Program-made: the position numbers and the translations under genes
NCBI GenBank assembly: GCA_945878745.1
Contig: CAMDVY010000141.1
Span: 1-7,532 of the forward strand
DNA from: Klebsiella pneumoniae
GTDB taxonomy: Bacteria > Pseudomonadota > Gammaproteobacteria > Pseudomonadales > Azotimanducaceae
Length of the DNA: 7,532 bases
Reading direction: 5' to 3'
Notes under the pieces: generated by a model
Database searches by the model: none
What the model saw: the letters and a program-made list of their open reading frames with translations, nothing else
What the model was told of the DNA's origin: nothing
In this document: positions 1-5,827 of the stretch, piece by piece
Layout of the letters: the number at the start of each line of letters is the position of its first letter
How positions within the stretch are numbered: the first letter of the stretch is position 1

Positions 1-67
1 GACCGTAGATCCAGCTCAGTGGTCGGAGCAACAGAAGCCAGCTCGCGTCCCGATCCCATGCTCGTTC
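1..67 (-). other. lpxK: LpxK N-terminal segment (tetraacyldisaccharide 4'-kinase), in frame with msbA, cut by window edge
   Basis: Residues 634-655 of the msbA frame read LERAW, six residues, then WLLLLRPLSWIYG. From memory, E. coli LpxK begins with a closely similar stretch (ERIW or EKIW, a short spacer, WRLLLPLSWLYG). This is the membrane-associated N-terminal helix of the inner-membrane kinase that makes lipid IVA. The order exbB-exbD-msbA-lpxK is well known in gammaproteobacteria, which supports the call. There is no in-frame ATG near this point. The nearest possible internal starts are GTG codons at 85-83 and 97-95, with only poor Shine-Dalgarno candidates. The catalytic P-loop lies beyond the window, so activity cannot be judged. 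Confidence 0.75.
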
Positions 68-1966
68 CAGACTGCTGGTTGCCACCGCGGGTACCACTTG
101 ATGACTGAACCGCTGCAGCAAGCCCGACGACTTCAGTCCTGAGAATGCCTGTGTACTCGACGCCAGAGGCGGCGTGAGGGCCGGAGCCTTGTCTTCGAAC
201 TGGGCCGAATGCAATCCGGCGTAAGTGCCACCCTTGGCCATTAATGTTTGATGGTTACCCGTCTCCACAATCCGGCCGTCCTGCATCACCACGATCAGGT
301 CCGCAGACTCGATGGTGGAGAGTCGATGGGCGATCACCAAGGTGGTTCGCCCCCTCATCACTTCCGCAAGGGCAGCCTGGATGTGCCGTTCCGACTCGGT
401 GTCGAGTGCAGACGTCGCCTCGTCGAGAATAAGCACTGGCGCATCCTTGAGCAGAGCACGCGCAATGGCCACCCGTTGTCGCTGACCGCCTGACAAGAGT
501 ACGCCATCGTCACCGACGAGGGTCTCGACCCCTTCAGGCATGGCGCGGATAAAGTCTGCGGCATGCGCCCGCTCGAGTGCATGCCAGACAGCATCCCGAT
601 CGATGTTGGCAAGACTGCCGTAAGCGACGTTGCGTTCGAGGGTGTCGTTGAACAGCGTGATTTGTTGGGTGACCAGCGCGATCTGGTCGCGTAGGGAACG
701 CAGGCTGTAAGCAGTCACGGGTTTGTCATCGAGCAGGATTTCTCCTGAGTCGATGTCGTAAAAACGGGGAATCAAACTCGCCAGTGTTGATTTGCCACTG
801 CCGGATCGGCCCACCAAAGCTACTGTTTGTCCGGGTTCAACACGCAGATTGATCCCGCGCAGCACTTCGTTGCGACTACGATCATAGGAGAACGAGACGT
901 TACGGAATTCGAGTCGACCCTCGACTCGACCCACTTCAAGCGTACCGCTGTCTCGCTCGCTGGGCGTATCCAGTTGCGCGAACACATCTTCGGCTGCCGA
1001 CAACCCTCGCTGCAGCTTGGCGTTGACCTCGGACAACTTGCGGATTGGCCGAGCCATCAGACTGGCAAGACTGAGGAAATAGACCACCTGTCCGGAGGAC
1101 ATTTCCACCCCGACACCGGTCAGAAACAACACCAGAATCAAACCGGAAATGGCGGCCGCAACCAGGATTTCATTGATCTCGGTACTGAACACCTTGGTGG
1201 TGATCATCTTCAGATTCTGACGTCGATTTCGATGGCTGGCGTGATGAAATCTGCCTTGTTCGTAGCTTTCACCACCATAGATCTTGACCACCCGATAACC
1301 ACCCACCGCTTCGCCTGAGATGTGGGTGACATCACCCATCGAATCCTGAATGCGACGGGAGAGCTTGCGAAAACGCTGACTCGAGAACATCACCACCAGC
1401 GCCAGCAACGGCGCCGCAGCGATGAAAATCAAAGTCAGTTTCCAACTGAGCAAGACCATGGCCCCGAAATAGATGATGACCTTGCCACCATCCTGCACGA
1501 TGGTTTTCAACGCATCGGTGCCCGTGTCTCTAAGCTGGGTAACCGTAAAGGTAAGCCGCGAAACGAGATGTCCCTGGGAACTGGCATCAAAATAGCTGCT
1601 TGGCAGTACCAGCAAGTGATCGAAAAGTTGGGTTCTCAGGTTGTGCACGACATTCATGCTGACGGACGACAACAACAATTCACCGACGACGTTCCCCAAA
1701 CCGCGCGTCAACGCGGCAAGAAACATCGTCAGGGCAATGGTCGCCGCAACGTCCGATCCCGTCGCTCCCCAGTTGTCGATGAGATCACCGAGCAATCGGG
1801 CCATGTAGGCTTCTGCGCCGCTGGCGGCAAAAAATCCGATCACCGACAACAGGAATATCCAGCCATACGGGCGCACGTAGGTCAGCAAACGCTTGTAGTT
1901 TACCCAATCCCGACGCGGTGCTGGCTCGGCGGCCGTTGGCGCGGCAGGTTCAGTCGTCTCGCTCAT
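1..1966 (-). CDS. msbA-lpxK: Lipid A flippase MsbA fused in frame to the N-terminus of LpxK (3' end outside the window)
   Basis: I translated this frame codon by codon from the ATG at 1966 to the left edge: 655 codons, no stop. Residues 1-590 are a complete MsbA-type ABC half-transporter, which homodimerises in the inner membrane and flips lipid A-core using ATP. After a Pro/Ala-rich N-terminus come hydrophobic segments (about residues 35-50, 75-95, two near 155-195, one near 270-290). The ATPase domain has Walker A GRSGSGKST (386-394), signature LSGGQ (491-495), Walker B LILDE ending at D515-E516, and switch histidine H547. MsbA proteins normally stop near residue 590. Here a linker of about 43 residues (591-633) leads to ERAW...PLSWIYG (634-655), which matches the start of LpxK, the tetraacyldisaccharide 4'-kinase. 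The ATG overlaps the exbD stop (ATGA), suggesting translational coupling. MsbA identity is very secure. The fusion is what the sequence shows, but a base error removing a stop is not excluded. Confidence 0.88.
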   Translation of the reverse strand, partial: MSETTEPAAPTAAEPAPRRDWVNYKRLLTYVRPYGWIFLLSVIGFFAASGAEAYMARLLGDLIDNWGATGSDVAATIALTMFLAALTRGLGNVVGELLLSSVSMNVVHNLRTQLFDHLLVLPSSYFDASSQGHLVSRLTFTVTQLRDTGTDALKTIVQDGGKVIIYFGAMVLLSWKLTLIFIAAAPLLALVVMFSSQRFRKLSRRIQDSMGDVTHISGEAVGGYRVVKIYGGESYEQGRFHHASHRNRRQNLKMITTKVFSTEINEILVAAAISGLILVLFLTGVGVEMSSGQVVYFLSLASLMARPIRKLSEVNAKLQRGLSAAEDVFAQLDTPSERDSGTLEVGRVEGRLEFRNVSFSYDRSRNEVLRGINLRVEPGQTVALVGRSGSGKSTLASLIPRFYDIDSGEILLDDKPVTAYSLRSLRDQIALVTQQITLFNDTLERNVAYGSLANIDRDAVWHALERAHAADFIRAMPEGVETLVGDDGVLLSGGQRQRVAIARALLKDAPVLILDEATSALDTESERHIQAALAEVMRGRTTLVIAHRLSTIESADLIVVMQDGRIVETGNHQTLMAKGGTYAGLHSAQFEDKAPALTPPLASSTQAFSGLKSSGLLQRFSHQVVPAVATSSLERAWDRDASWLLLLRPLSWIYG

Positions 1967-2397
1967 CCTGGACCGTTGCCTGTTCCAGGCTGTTGAGTCG
2001 TGATGCTGATCCGAACCAGACCGACCTTGCCTGCAGCATCCATCGCGCGCACCACCGCCTGGTGCCTCGCGTTGGCATCTGCAGTGATCATAAGGTTGAC
2101 GTCTTCCGGCGAACGTTTTTTGGCCTCGGATAAAGCCGTAATCAACGTTTCCAGTGAATTATTCACCAGCAATCGCCCATCGACGGCGTAGTCGCCACCC
2201 TGATCGACGATGAGCTCGATCATGTCAGGACGATCATCTACCGGCTCCCCAGTCGCTTCGGGGAGGCTGATTCGCAATTGAGATTCCCGAACGAAGTTGG
2301 TTGAGACCATGAAAAAAATCAGCAGCAGGAACACCACGTCGATGAGCGGAGCCATATCGATAGTCGTTTCGTGTCTGCCTCTTCGTCTTCGTGCCAT
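1963..2397 (-). CDS. exbD: ExbD/TolR-family proton-motor subunit
   Basis: The 144-aa protein has the standard ExbD/TolR layout: a basic cytoplasmic N-terminus (ARRRRGRH), one transmembrane helix (about residues 17-34) and a periplasmic domain. The helix contains the conserved protonatable aspartate, D20, in the motif APLIDVVFLLLIFFMVS. The periplasmic part follows the family pattern, with a short LRISLPEA strand after the membrane and an ITADANARHQAVVRAMD segment near residues 104-120. ExbD works with ExbB to convert proton flow into mechanical work in the envelope. Here it starts 12 bases after the exbB stop and its TGA overlaps the msbA ATG, so the three genes are very likely co-transcribed and coupled. 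No TonB-like gene is present. Members in this genomic position are usually assumed, not proven, to serve LPS export. The Shine-Dalgarno match before the ATG is weak, in keeping with coupling to exbB. Confidence 0.93.
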   Translation of the reverse strand: MARRRRGRHETTIDMAPLIDVVFLLLIFFMVSTNFVRESQLRISLPEATGEPVDDRPDMIELIVDQGGDYAVDGRLLVNNSLETLITALSEAKKRSPEDVNLMITADANARHQAVVRAMDAAGKVGLVRISITTQQPGTGNGPG

Positions 2398-2409
2398 GAT
2401 CCAGTGCGC

Positions 2410-3030
2410 TCAGAACCGCGGGTCGTCAGCATCACCGTGCATGATATCGGCAAGCTTGCCTGACTCCTGCTCGATACTGACCACCAGCTCATCGACCCGA
2501 CGCTGAAAGAACTTGTGAAACATCAGGGCAGGTATGGCCACCGTCAAACCCGCCGCCGTAGTGATCAGTGCTTTCGAGATGCCACCTGCAAGCATACTTG
2601 CGTTCCCGGCACCGGCTGCCATCAACTCGCTGAACACGTCGATCATTCCCCACACCGTGCCGAGCAAACCCAGCAGAGGTGCGATCGACGCAATGATGCC
2701 GAGCGCCGTCAAATAGCGCTCGAGTTCGTGACTGACCTGATCGGTAGCCTCCGTCATCGCCTGCTTGACAACTTCCCGACCACGTCGCGTATTGGCAATA
2801 CCGGATGCGAACACTGATCCCAGAGCACTGCCCATGCGCAATTCACGCAAGCGTTGAGCGTCGATCTCACCGTTCTTGAGACTGGTCCACGTTCTGGCCA
2901 GAAGATTTGCAGGCAACACCCGGCTGCGTTGAAGCGACCACAGGCGCTCACCACTGATGGCGGCGGCGATGATGCTGCACAACAGGATGGGCACCATAAG
3001 CCACCCGCCGGACTGAATGATCTCCAGCAT
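2410..3030 (-). CDS. exbB: ExbB/TolQ/MotA-family proton channel protein
   Basis: The 206-aa protein has three transmembrane segments (about residues 10-28, 107-130 and 150-172) with a cytoplasmic region between the first and second, the normal ExbB/TolQ topology. Family hallmarks are visible: IASIAPLLGLLGTVWGMI (113-130) in helix 2 and GGISKALITTAAGLTVAIPA (149-168) in helix 3. The threonines T125 and T157/T158 sit in the positions that line the channel in this family. It forms the oligomeric inner-membrane ring around ExbD. The ATG at 3030 has a strong ribosome site, AGGGGAG (3046-3040), nine bases upstream, which fixes the start. The aldolase-like gene ends 47 bases upstream on the same strand with no clear terminator between, so read-through is possible. 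TolQ is less likely because tolR/tolA/tolB do not follow and msbA does. Confidence 0.93.
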   Translation of the reverse strand: MLEIIQSGGWLMVPILLCSIIAAAISGERLWSLQRSRVLPANLLARTWTSLKNGEIDAQRLRELRMGSALGSVFASGIANTRRGREVVKQAMTEATDQVSHELERYLTALGIIASIAPLLGLLGTVWGMIDVFSELMAAGAGNASMLAGGISKALITTAAGLTVAIPALMFHKFFQRRVDELVVSIEQESGKLADIMHGDADDPRF

Positions 3031-3077
3031 CTGTCAACACTCCCCTATCGTTAATCCAGGAACGAAGTCCGGCGTTC

Positions 3078-4241
3078 TTACCAGAGCGCGCCGCGTGCGG
3101 TGATTGGCCACACCGAATGAACCAGACCGTCAGCTTCCTGCACCCAGTAAACATCGTGCAGATTAACCGTCGGGTCGCAGTGCGGCACCACGAATTGAAG
3201 GACACTCCCGAGTGATGGGGCATCGCCTGCTGTGACGCGAAAAACACCGTGTTCGTCGCCGGCAAATCTGAACTTGCCTGGTGGTCCCCCATGAATGACG
3301 GGGACGCCACTGTCGGCTGCAAACGCCTTGAATCCTCCATTGACGGTTACCGCACTCAACGGCGCCAAGGGCGCACTGATGGCCGTACAGGCAACGGTGA
3401 GGGATGGTTCGAACTCGTGGAAATTCTCTCCTGTAACCGACTCAATATCCATGTATTCACGATCCATGAAGAGATAGCTCCCGACCTGCAGATCAGTGAT
3501 CTCAGGTACGTTCACATCGATCGCATATGTCCCCGACCCGCCGCCAGTCACGATGCCAGGCAACTCACCGCACACGCGTTTCGCGAACTCGAGCGCTCGC
3601 GTCCATGAAGTCAGCGATCGTTCAGACCGTTCAGCAAAGGAAGCCAGATGCATGAGGTGTCCTGCGTAATGCTGCACCCCCGCCAGATGGAATCGCTGGT
3701 CGCGATTGACGGCGTCCAGAATGCGACGCGCTGCATCTTCGTCCCGACACCCGGTTCGCCCCATATCTACATCGATATCGATGACCACGCCCAACTCGCA
3801 CCCATGGGGAAAGTGATCCAGCAGCGTCTGCATACCGATCCAGCTGTCGACAACGAGGGTCAGTTCCGTCGCCTCGTCAGCCAATTGACCCAACACCACA
3901 ATCTTGCCCGGACTGACGATGGGTGACGTAATCAGGACCTTGCCAATGCCAGCGACGATCAGCGCCGCCGCCTCACCGAGTTTGGCTGCGCAGTGCCCGA
4001 TCGCACCATGTTCCAGTTGGGCGTGCGCGAGAACGGCGCATTTGTGCGTTTTGGCGTGAGGGCGTGCGTACTTTCCGTGTTTGGCCAAATGCTCGGCCAT
4101 ACGAGCCAGATTTTTGACCATGACTGGGCGATTGAGAACCAGCGCCGGAGTCGGCAGTTGATGCACCGCCAACGGCGTCGACAGGCTGATCGGTTGCCAC
4201 GACTTTTTCCGCAGTTGCTCGAGCAGAAACGTTTCACTCAA
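3078..4241 (-). CDS. Fold-type III PLP enzyme, D-threonine aldolase / D-serine dehydratase-like family
   Basis: The 387-aa protein belongs to the alanine-racemase-like TIM-barrel family that includes D-threonine aldolase, D-3-hydroxyaspartate aldolase (BhcC type) and eukaryotic-type D-serine dehydratase (DSD1). The PLP lysine is K64 in RPHAKTHK (60-67). The phosphate-binding glycine loop is GGGSGT (233-238). The C-terminal metal site reads PHCDPTVN (353-360), giving H354-x-D356. As I recall the family, aldolases use His-x-Asp for a Mn/Mg-type ion and the Zn dehydratases use His-x-Cys, so this pattern favours an aldolase cleaving D-beta-hydroxy amino acids to glycine plus an aldehyde or keto acid. 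The substrate cannot be fixed. The start is a TTG at 4241 with AGGGGG seven bases before it. The first internal ATG is residue 41, after the conserved LPTPALVLN strand, and would destroy the fold. No beta-hydroxyaspartate-cycle partners are in the window. Confidence 0.85.
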   Translation of the reverse strand: MSETFLLEQLRKKSWQPISLSTPLAVHQLPTPALVLNRPVMVKNLARMAEHLAKHGKYARPHAKTHKCAVLAHAQLEHGAIGHCAAKLGEAAALIVAGIGKVLITSPIVSPGKIVVLGQLADEATELTLVVDSWIGMQTLLDHFPHGCELGVVIDIDVDMGRTGCRDEDAARRILDAVNRDQRFHLAGVQHYAGHLMHLASFAERSERSLTSWTRALEFAKRVCGELPGIVTGGGSGTYAIDVNVPEITDLQVGSYLFMDREYMDIESVTGENFHEFEPSLTVACTAISAPLAPLSAVTVNGGFKAFAADSGVPVIHGGPPGKFRFAGDEHGVFRVTAGDAPSLGSVLQFVVPHCDPTVNLHDVYWVQEADGLVHSVWPITARGALW

Positions 4242-4248
4242 CGAAAAG

Positions 4249-4254
4249 CCCCCT
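4249..4254 (-). promoter_or_regulatory. Ribosome binding site that supports the TTG start of the aldolase-like gene
   Basis: On the minus strand AGGGGG is followed by a seven-base spacer and then TTG AGT GAA. This is a near-ideal Shine-Dalgarno match and spacing, while no ATG in this frame lies before residue 41. It is the main reason for choosing the TTG. Confidence 0.65.
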
Positions 4255-4263
4255 ATTTCTTCG

Positions 4264-4296
4264 CTTCCCCGCGTCTTACCCGCGACTTACCCGCCT
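4264..4296. repeat. Three tandem 11-bp units in a polypurine/polypyrimidine leader
   Basis: Plus-strand units are CTTCCCCGCGT (4264-4274), CTTACCCGCGA (4275-4285) and CTTACCCGCCT (4286-4296). They sit in the 126-base gap between galU and the aldolase-like gene. Much of that gap (about 4249-4330) is strongly pyrimidine-rich on the plus strand and so purine-rich in the transcript. No rho-independent terminator was seen. Function is unknown; it could be a protein-binding site or simple slippage. Confidence 0.6.
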
Positions 4297-4367
4297 CTTT
4301 TCTTAGACCACCTTTTTTCCACCGCCCCTTCGATCGATGTACTCACCCTCCTGACCAGCTTCTCTCG

Positions 4368-5198
4368 CTACTTTCCTTTGCGATAGAAGTTCTCGTAACA
4401 GTAGTTGGTCGCTTCGACAAAACCATCGACGTTGCCACAGTCAAAACGACGACCGGCAAACTTGTAACCGATGACCCGGCCTTGTTTTGCCTGCTGCATC
4501 AAGGCGTCGGTGATCTGAACCTCCCCGTTACGCCCAGGCGGTGTAGATTCGATGATCGAAAAAATATCCGGGGTAAGGATGTACCGTCCGATGATCGCAA
4601 GATTGCTGGGCGCGTCCGCTGGCTTGGGTTTTTCTACCATATCGGTAATTCTAACGAGACGATCACTCATCCGGGTGCCGGCCACTACGCCATAGCTTGA
4701 AACGTTCGCCATGGGCACTTCTTCGATGGCCACAATGCTGCAGCGGTGCTCTTCATAGAGTCGAACCATCTGTCTCAGCACACCCTCGGTTTCTCCAAAA
4801 CAGAGGTCATCAGGTAGTACGACTGCAAAAGGTTCATCGCCAACGATAGGGCGGCTTGCCAGAATGGCGTGGCCCAGGCCGTTCATTTTGACTTGTCGTG
4901 TATAGGAAAACGTGCACTCATCAATCAGCTTGTTGATGCCATCCAGCATGCGCTCTTTACCAGTGCCTTCGATTTGATGCTCGAGCTCATAGCTGATGTC
5001 AAAGTGATCTTCGATCGCTCGTTTGCCTCGACCGGTAACAAAACCGATATCGGTAAGTCCAGCTTCCAAGGCCTCTTCAACGCCGTACTGCACAAGGGGC
5101 TTGTCGAGTATTGGCAGAATTTCTTTCGGCGTTGCCTTAGTTGCTGGCAGAAAACGCGTGCCGTAACCAGCCACCGGAAAAATGCACTTCCTGATCAT
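4368..5198 (-). CDS. galU: UTP-glucose-1-phosphate uridylyltransferase
   Basis: This cytoplasmic enzyme makes UDP-glucose from UTP and glucose 1-phosphate, feeding LPS core, capsule/exopolysaccharide and osmoprotectant glycans. The 276-aa protein (family usually about 280-300) has the full set of motifs: nucleotide-binding FPVAGYGTRFLPATKATPKE (7-26), GLGHA (107-111), the metal aspartates in VVLPDDLC (127-133), VEKPKP (188-193), GEVQITDA (225-232) and FDCGN (252-256). The ATG at 5198 is preceded by an AGGG Shine-Dalgarno at 5208-5205. It is distinguished from RmlA-type dTDP-glucose synthases by the GalU-specific VSSYGVV, GEVQITDA and FDCGN blocks. A 139-base gap with several inverted repeats separates it from the upstream SOS-box gene, so it may have its own promoter. 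Downstream, the aldolase-like gene follows after 126 bases. Its link to the envelope genes is by pathway and strand only. Confidence 0.96.
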   Translation of the reverse strand: MIRKCIFPVAGYGTRFLPATKATPKEILPILDKPLVQYGVEEALEAGLTDIGFVTGRGKRAIEDHFDISYELEHQIEGTGKERMLDGINKLIDECTFSYTRQVKMNGLGHAILASRPIVGDEPFAVVLPDDLCFGETEGVLRQMVRLYEEHRCSIVAIEEVPMANVSSYGVVAGTRMSDRLVRITDMVEKPKPADAPSNLAIIGRYILTPDIFSIIESTPPGRNGEVQITDALMQQAKQGRVIGYKFAGRRFDCGNVDGFVEATNYCYENFYRKGK

Positions 5199-5221
5199 TG
5201 AATTCCCTGTCGATTAACAAA

Positions 5222-5258
5222 CTGGCAGACCATGCTAGCCAGAGTACCGACACGGTAC
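5222..5258. repeat. Two adjacent inverted repeats in the galU leader
   Basis: CTGGC (5222-5226) pairs with GCCAG (5238-5242) across an 11-base spacer. Just beside it, GTACCG (5244-5249) pairs with CGGTAC (5253-5258) across three bases. They lie 24-60 bases upstream of the galU start, where an operator or leader structure could act. I recognise no specific regulator for either, and arms this short can occur by chance. Confidence 0.35.
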
Positions 5259-5300
5259 CCGGATATCCTTCACAGATTCAATGGCGGGAACGAAGACGAT

Positions 5301-5316
5301 TCTGAATGCGTTCAGA
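5301..5316. repeat. Short perfect hairpin downstream of the SOS-box gene
   Basis: TCTGAA and TTCAGA are perfect six-base arms around a TGCG loop; GAT/ATC flanks extend the stem with one bulged base. It starts 22 bases after the stop of the 116-aa gene. In the transcript a run of seven T lies before the hairpin, not after it, so it does not have the form of a standard rho-independent terminator. It might still act as an RNA 3'-end structure. Confidence 0.35.
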
Positions 5317-5337
5317 TCGCGAAAAAAAGGACGCGCC

Positions 5338-5688
5338 TCAATGCGGAATTTTGTTGGCGGGAGATTGCAAGGAGTCAATCAGATACTGGCAGAGCGAGTT
5401 GACCGCAGCCTGCCGGGCACGGACATCGAACTCTCCGCGGCGTAGCGCTGTGGCGACTCGACGCGCCTGTTTCAGGGGATCTGGGCATCTTGCGGACTTG
5501 ATTCGCTCGGCCGCTGAAATGGCATCGCTTCTCTTTGCACTACCAAGGCCTGCACTACCAAGGCCCGCACTACCAAGGCCTGCACCACCGAGGTCAGCAC
5601 CGCGGAGATCAACGGCGTCAAAAAGCGGCAGCACCGATTGAACCGGTGAGTGCGTTGTTGAAGCAGGAAAATCCGTCGAATTGCGCAT
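5338..5688 (-). CDS. Unrecognised 116-aa protein with pentapeptide-like repeat, under a predicted LexA operator
   Basis: I do not recognise this protein with confidence. The start is the ATG at 5688, because GGAG lies seven bases upstream; an ATG at 5715 would add nine residues but has no comparable ribosome site. Residues 28-51 form a five-residue periodic tract (LRGAD, LGGAG, then LGSAG or close variants), resembling a degenerate pentapeptide repeat but rich in glycine and only about five turns long. The C-terminus (about 70-108) looks helical and charged. Its ARRVATALRRGEFDVRARQA segment weakly resembles the FlgM anti-sigma-28 pattern (ARV..L...I..G.Y.V), with an upstream DAIS that could match FlgM's LS motif. 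No signal peptide or membrane helix is evident. A near-consensus LexA box lies about 60 bases upstream, so SOS induction is the best regulatory inference. SulA and YebG were considered, but I see no match to what I recall of them. Confidence 0.6.
   Translation of the reverse strand: MRNSTDFPASTTHSPVQSVLPLFDAVDLRGADLGGAGLGSAGLGSAGLGSAKRSDAISAAERIKSARCPDPLKQARRVATALRRGEFDVRARQAAVNSLCQYLIDSLQSPANKIPH
5537..5611. repeat. Five-unit 15-bp in-frame tandem repeat
   Basis: Units begin at 5537, 5552, 5567, 5582 and 5597. The first three are GCACTACCAAGGCCT or differ from it at the last base only. The last two are diverged (GCACCACCGAGGTCA, GCACCGCGGAGATCA). Each unit encodes one pentapeptide of the minus-strand protein, so gain or loss of a unit keeps the frame. 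Near-identity of three units suggests recent expansion by slippage. Confidence 0.9.
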
Positions 5689-5695
5689 GGTGGTT

Positions 5696-5699
5696 CTCC
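5696..5699 (-). promoter_or_regulatory. Ribosome binding site deciding the start of the 116-aa gene
   Basis: GGAG on the minus strand is followed by AACCACC and then ATG at 5688. It favours this start over the in-frame ATG at 5715, which has no purine-rich site at the right distance. Confidence 0.6.
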
Positions 5700-5736
5700 G
5701 CAGCCACAGGACCATGAACCGGCTTATGACGTCGAA

Positions 5737-5782
5737 AGTCTACGGTATACTGTATATCCATACAATACCCGGAGACTTTCAA
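5737..5782 (-). promoter_or_regulatory. Possible sigma-70 promoter overlapped by the LexA box
   Basis: Two placements are possible on the minus strand. TTGTAT (5765-5760) with a 17-base spacer leads to TAGACT (5742-5737), putting the operator across the spacer. Alternatively TTGAAA (5782-5777) is about 18 bases from GATATA (5758-5753). Both are imperfect matches. Either would be blocked by a repressor at 5748-5767. Confidence 0.35.
5748..5767. promoter_or_regulatory. LexA (SOS) box
   Basis: The plus strand reads TACTGTATATCCATACAATA. Against the E. coli consensus TACTGTATATATATACAGTA, 17 of 20 positions match. CTGT is intact and the second half-site is ACAA in place of ACAG, with the correct eight-base spacing and a clear dyad. 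It lies between the convergently unrelated end of clpB and the start of the 116-aa gene, about 60 bases upstream of that ATG, the usual operator position. The clpB stop is on the other side, so only the 116-aa gene (and possibly galU by read-through) is a plausible target. Confidence 0.72.
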
Positions 5783-5827
5783 CCGCCGATAAGCGCTTTG
5801 TTCAACGTCCTGCTCAACCCATATCTA

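Noticed and set aside
244..612. Short frames around the MsbA nucleotide-binding domain
   Set aside because: The real msbA frame here is open to the window edge and carries Walker B, signature and H-loop motifs; the short frames are shadows.
827..1996. Long plus-strand open frames (163 and 224 aa) opposite msbA
   Set aside because: They lie fully antisense to a frame with all ABC-transporter motifs, have no recognisable domain and show compositionally odd His/Gln/Arg-rich sequence typical of shadow frames.
3993..4700. 235-aa plus-strand open frame
   Set aside because: It crosses the ends of two well-supported minus-strand genes (the aldolase-like gene and galU) and has no family resemblance.
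5318..5340. T-run after the 116-aa gene as a rho-independent terminator
   Set aside because: The seven T residues follow only a weak possible stem, and the clear hairpin comes after them, which is the wrong order for an intrinsic terminator.
5537..5611. CRISPR-like array
   Set aside because: The 15-bp units are directly adjacent with no spacers and they encode protein; this is a tandem repeat in a coding region.
5306..5717. Plus-strand frames through the 15-bp repeat (PALPRPALPR and HYQGLHYQG patterns)
   Set aside because: A 15-bp repeat gives periodic peptides in any open frame. The minus-strand frame has the good ribosome site and the upstream LexA box, and the plus-strand ones have no such support.
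5768..5827. Terminator after clpB
   Set aside because: The only symmetric element seen, around AAGCGCTT, is too short and lacks a T-run on the minus strand. Imperfect GTTGA/GTTCA arms were also too weak to report.
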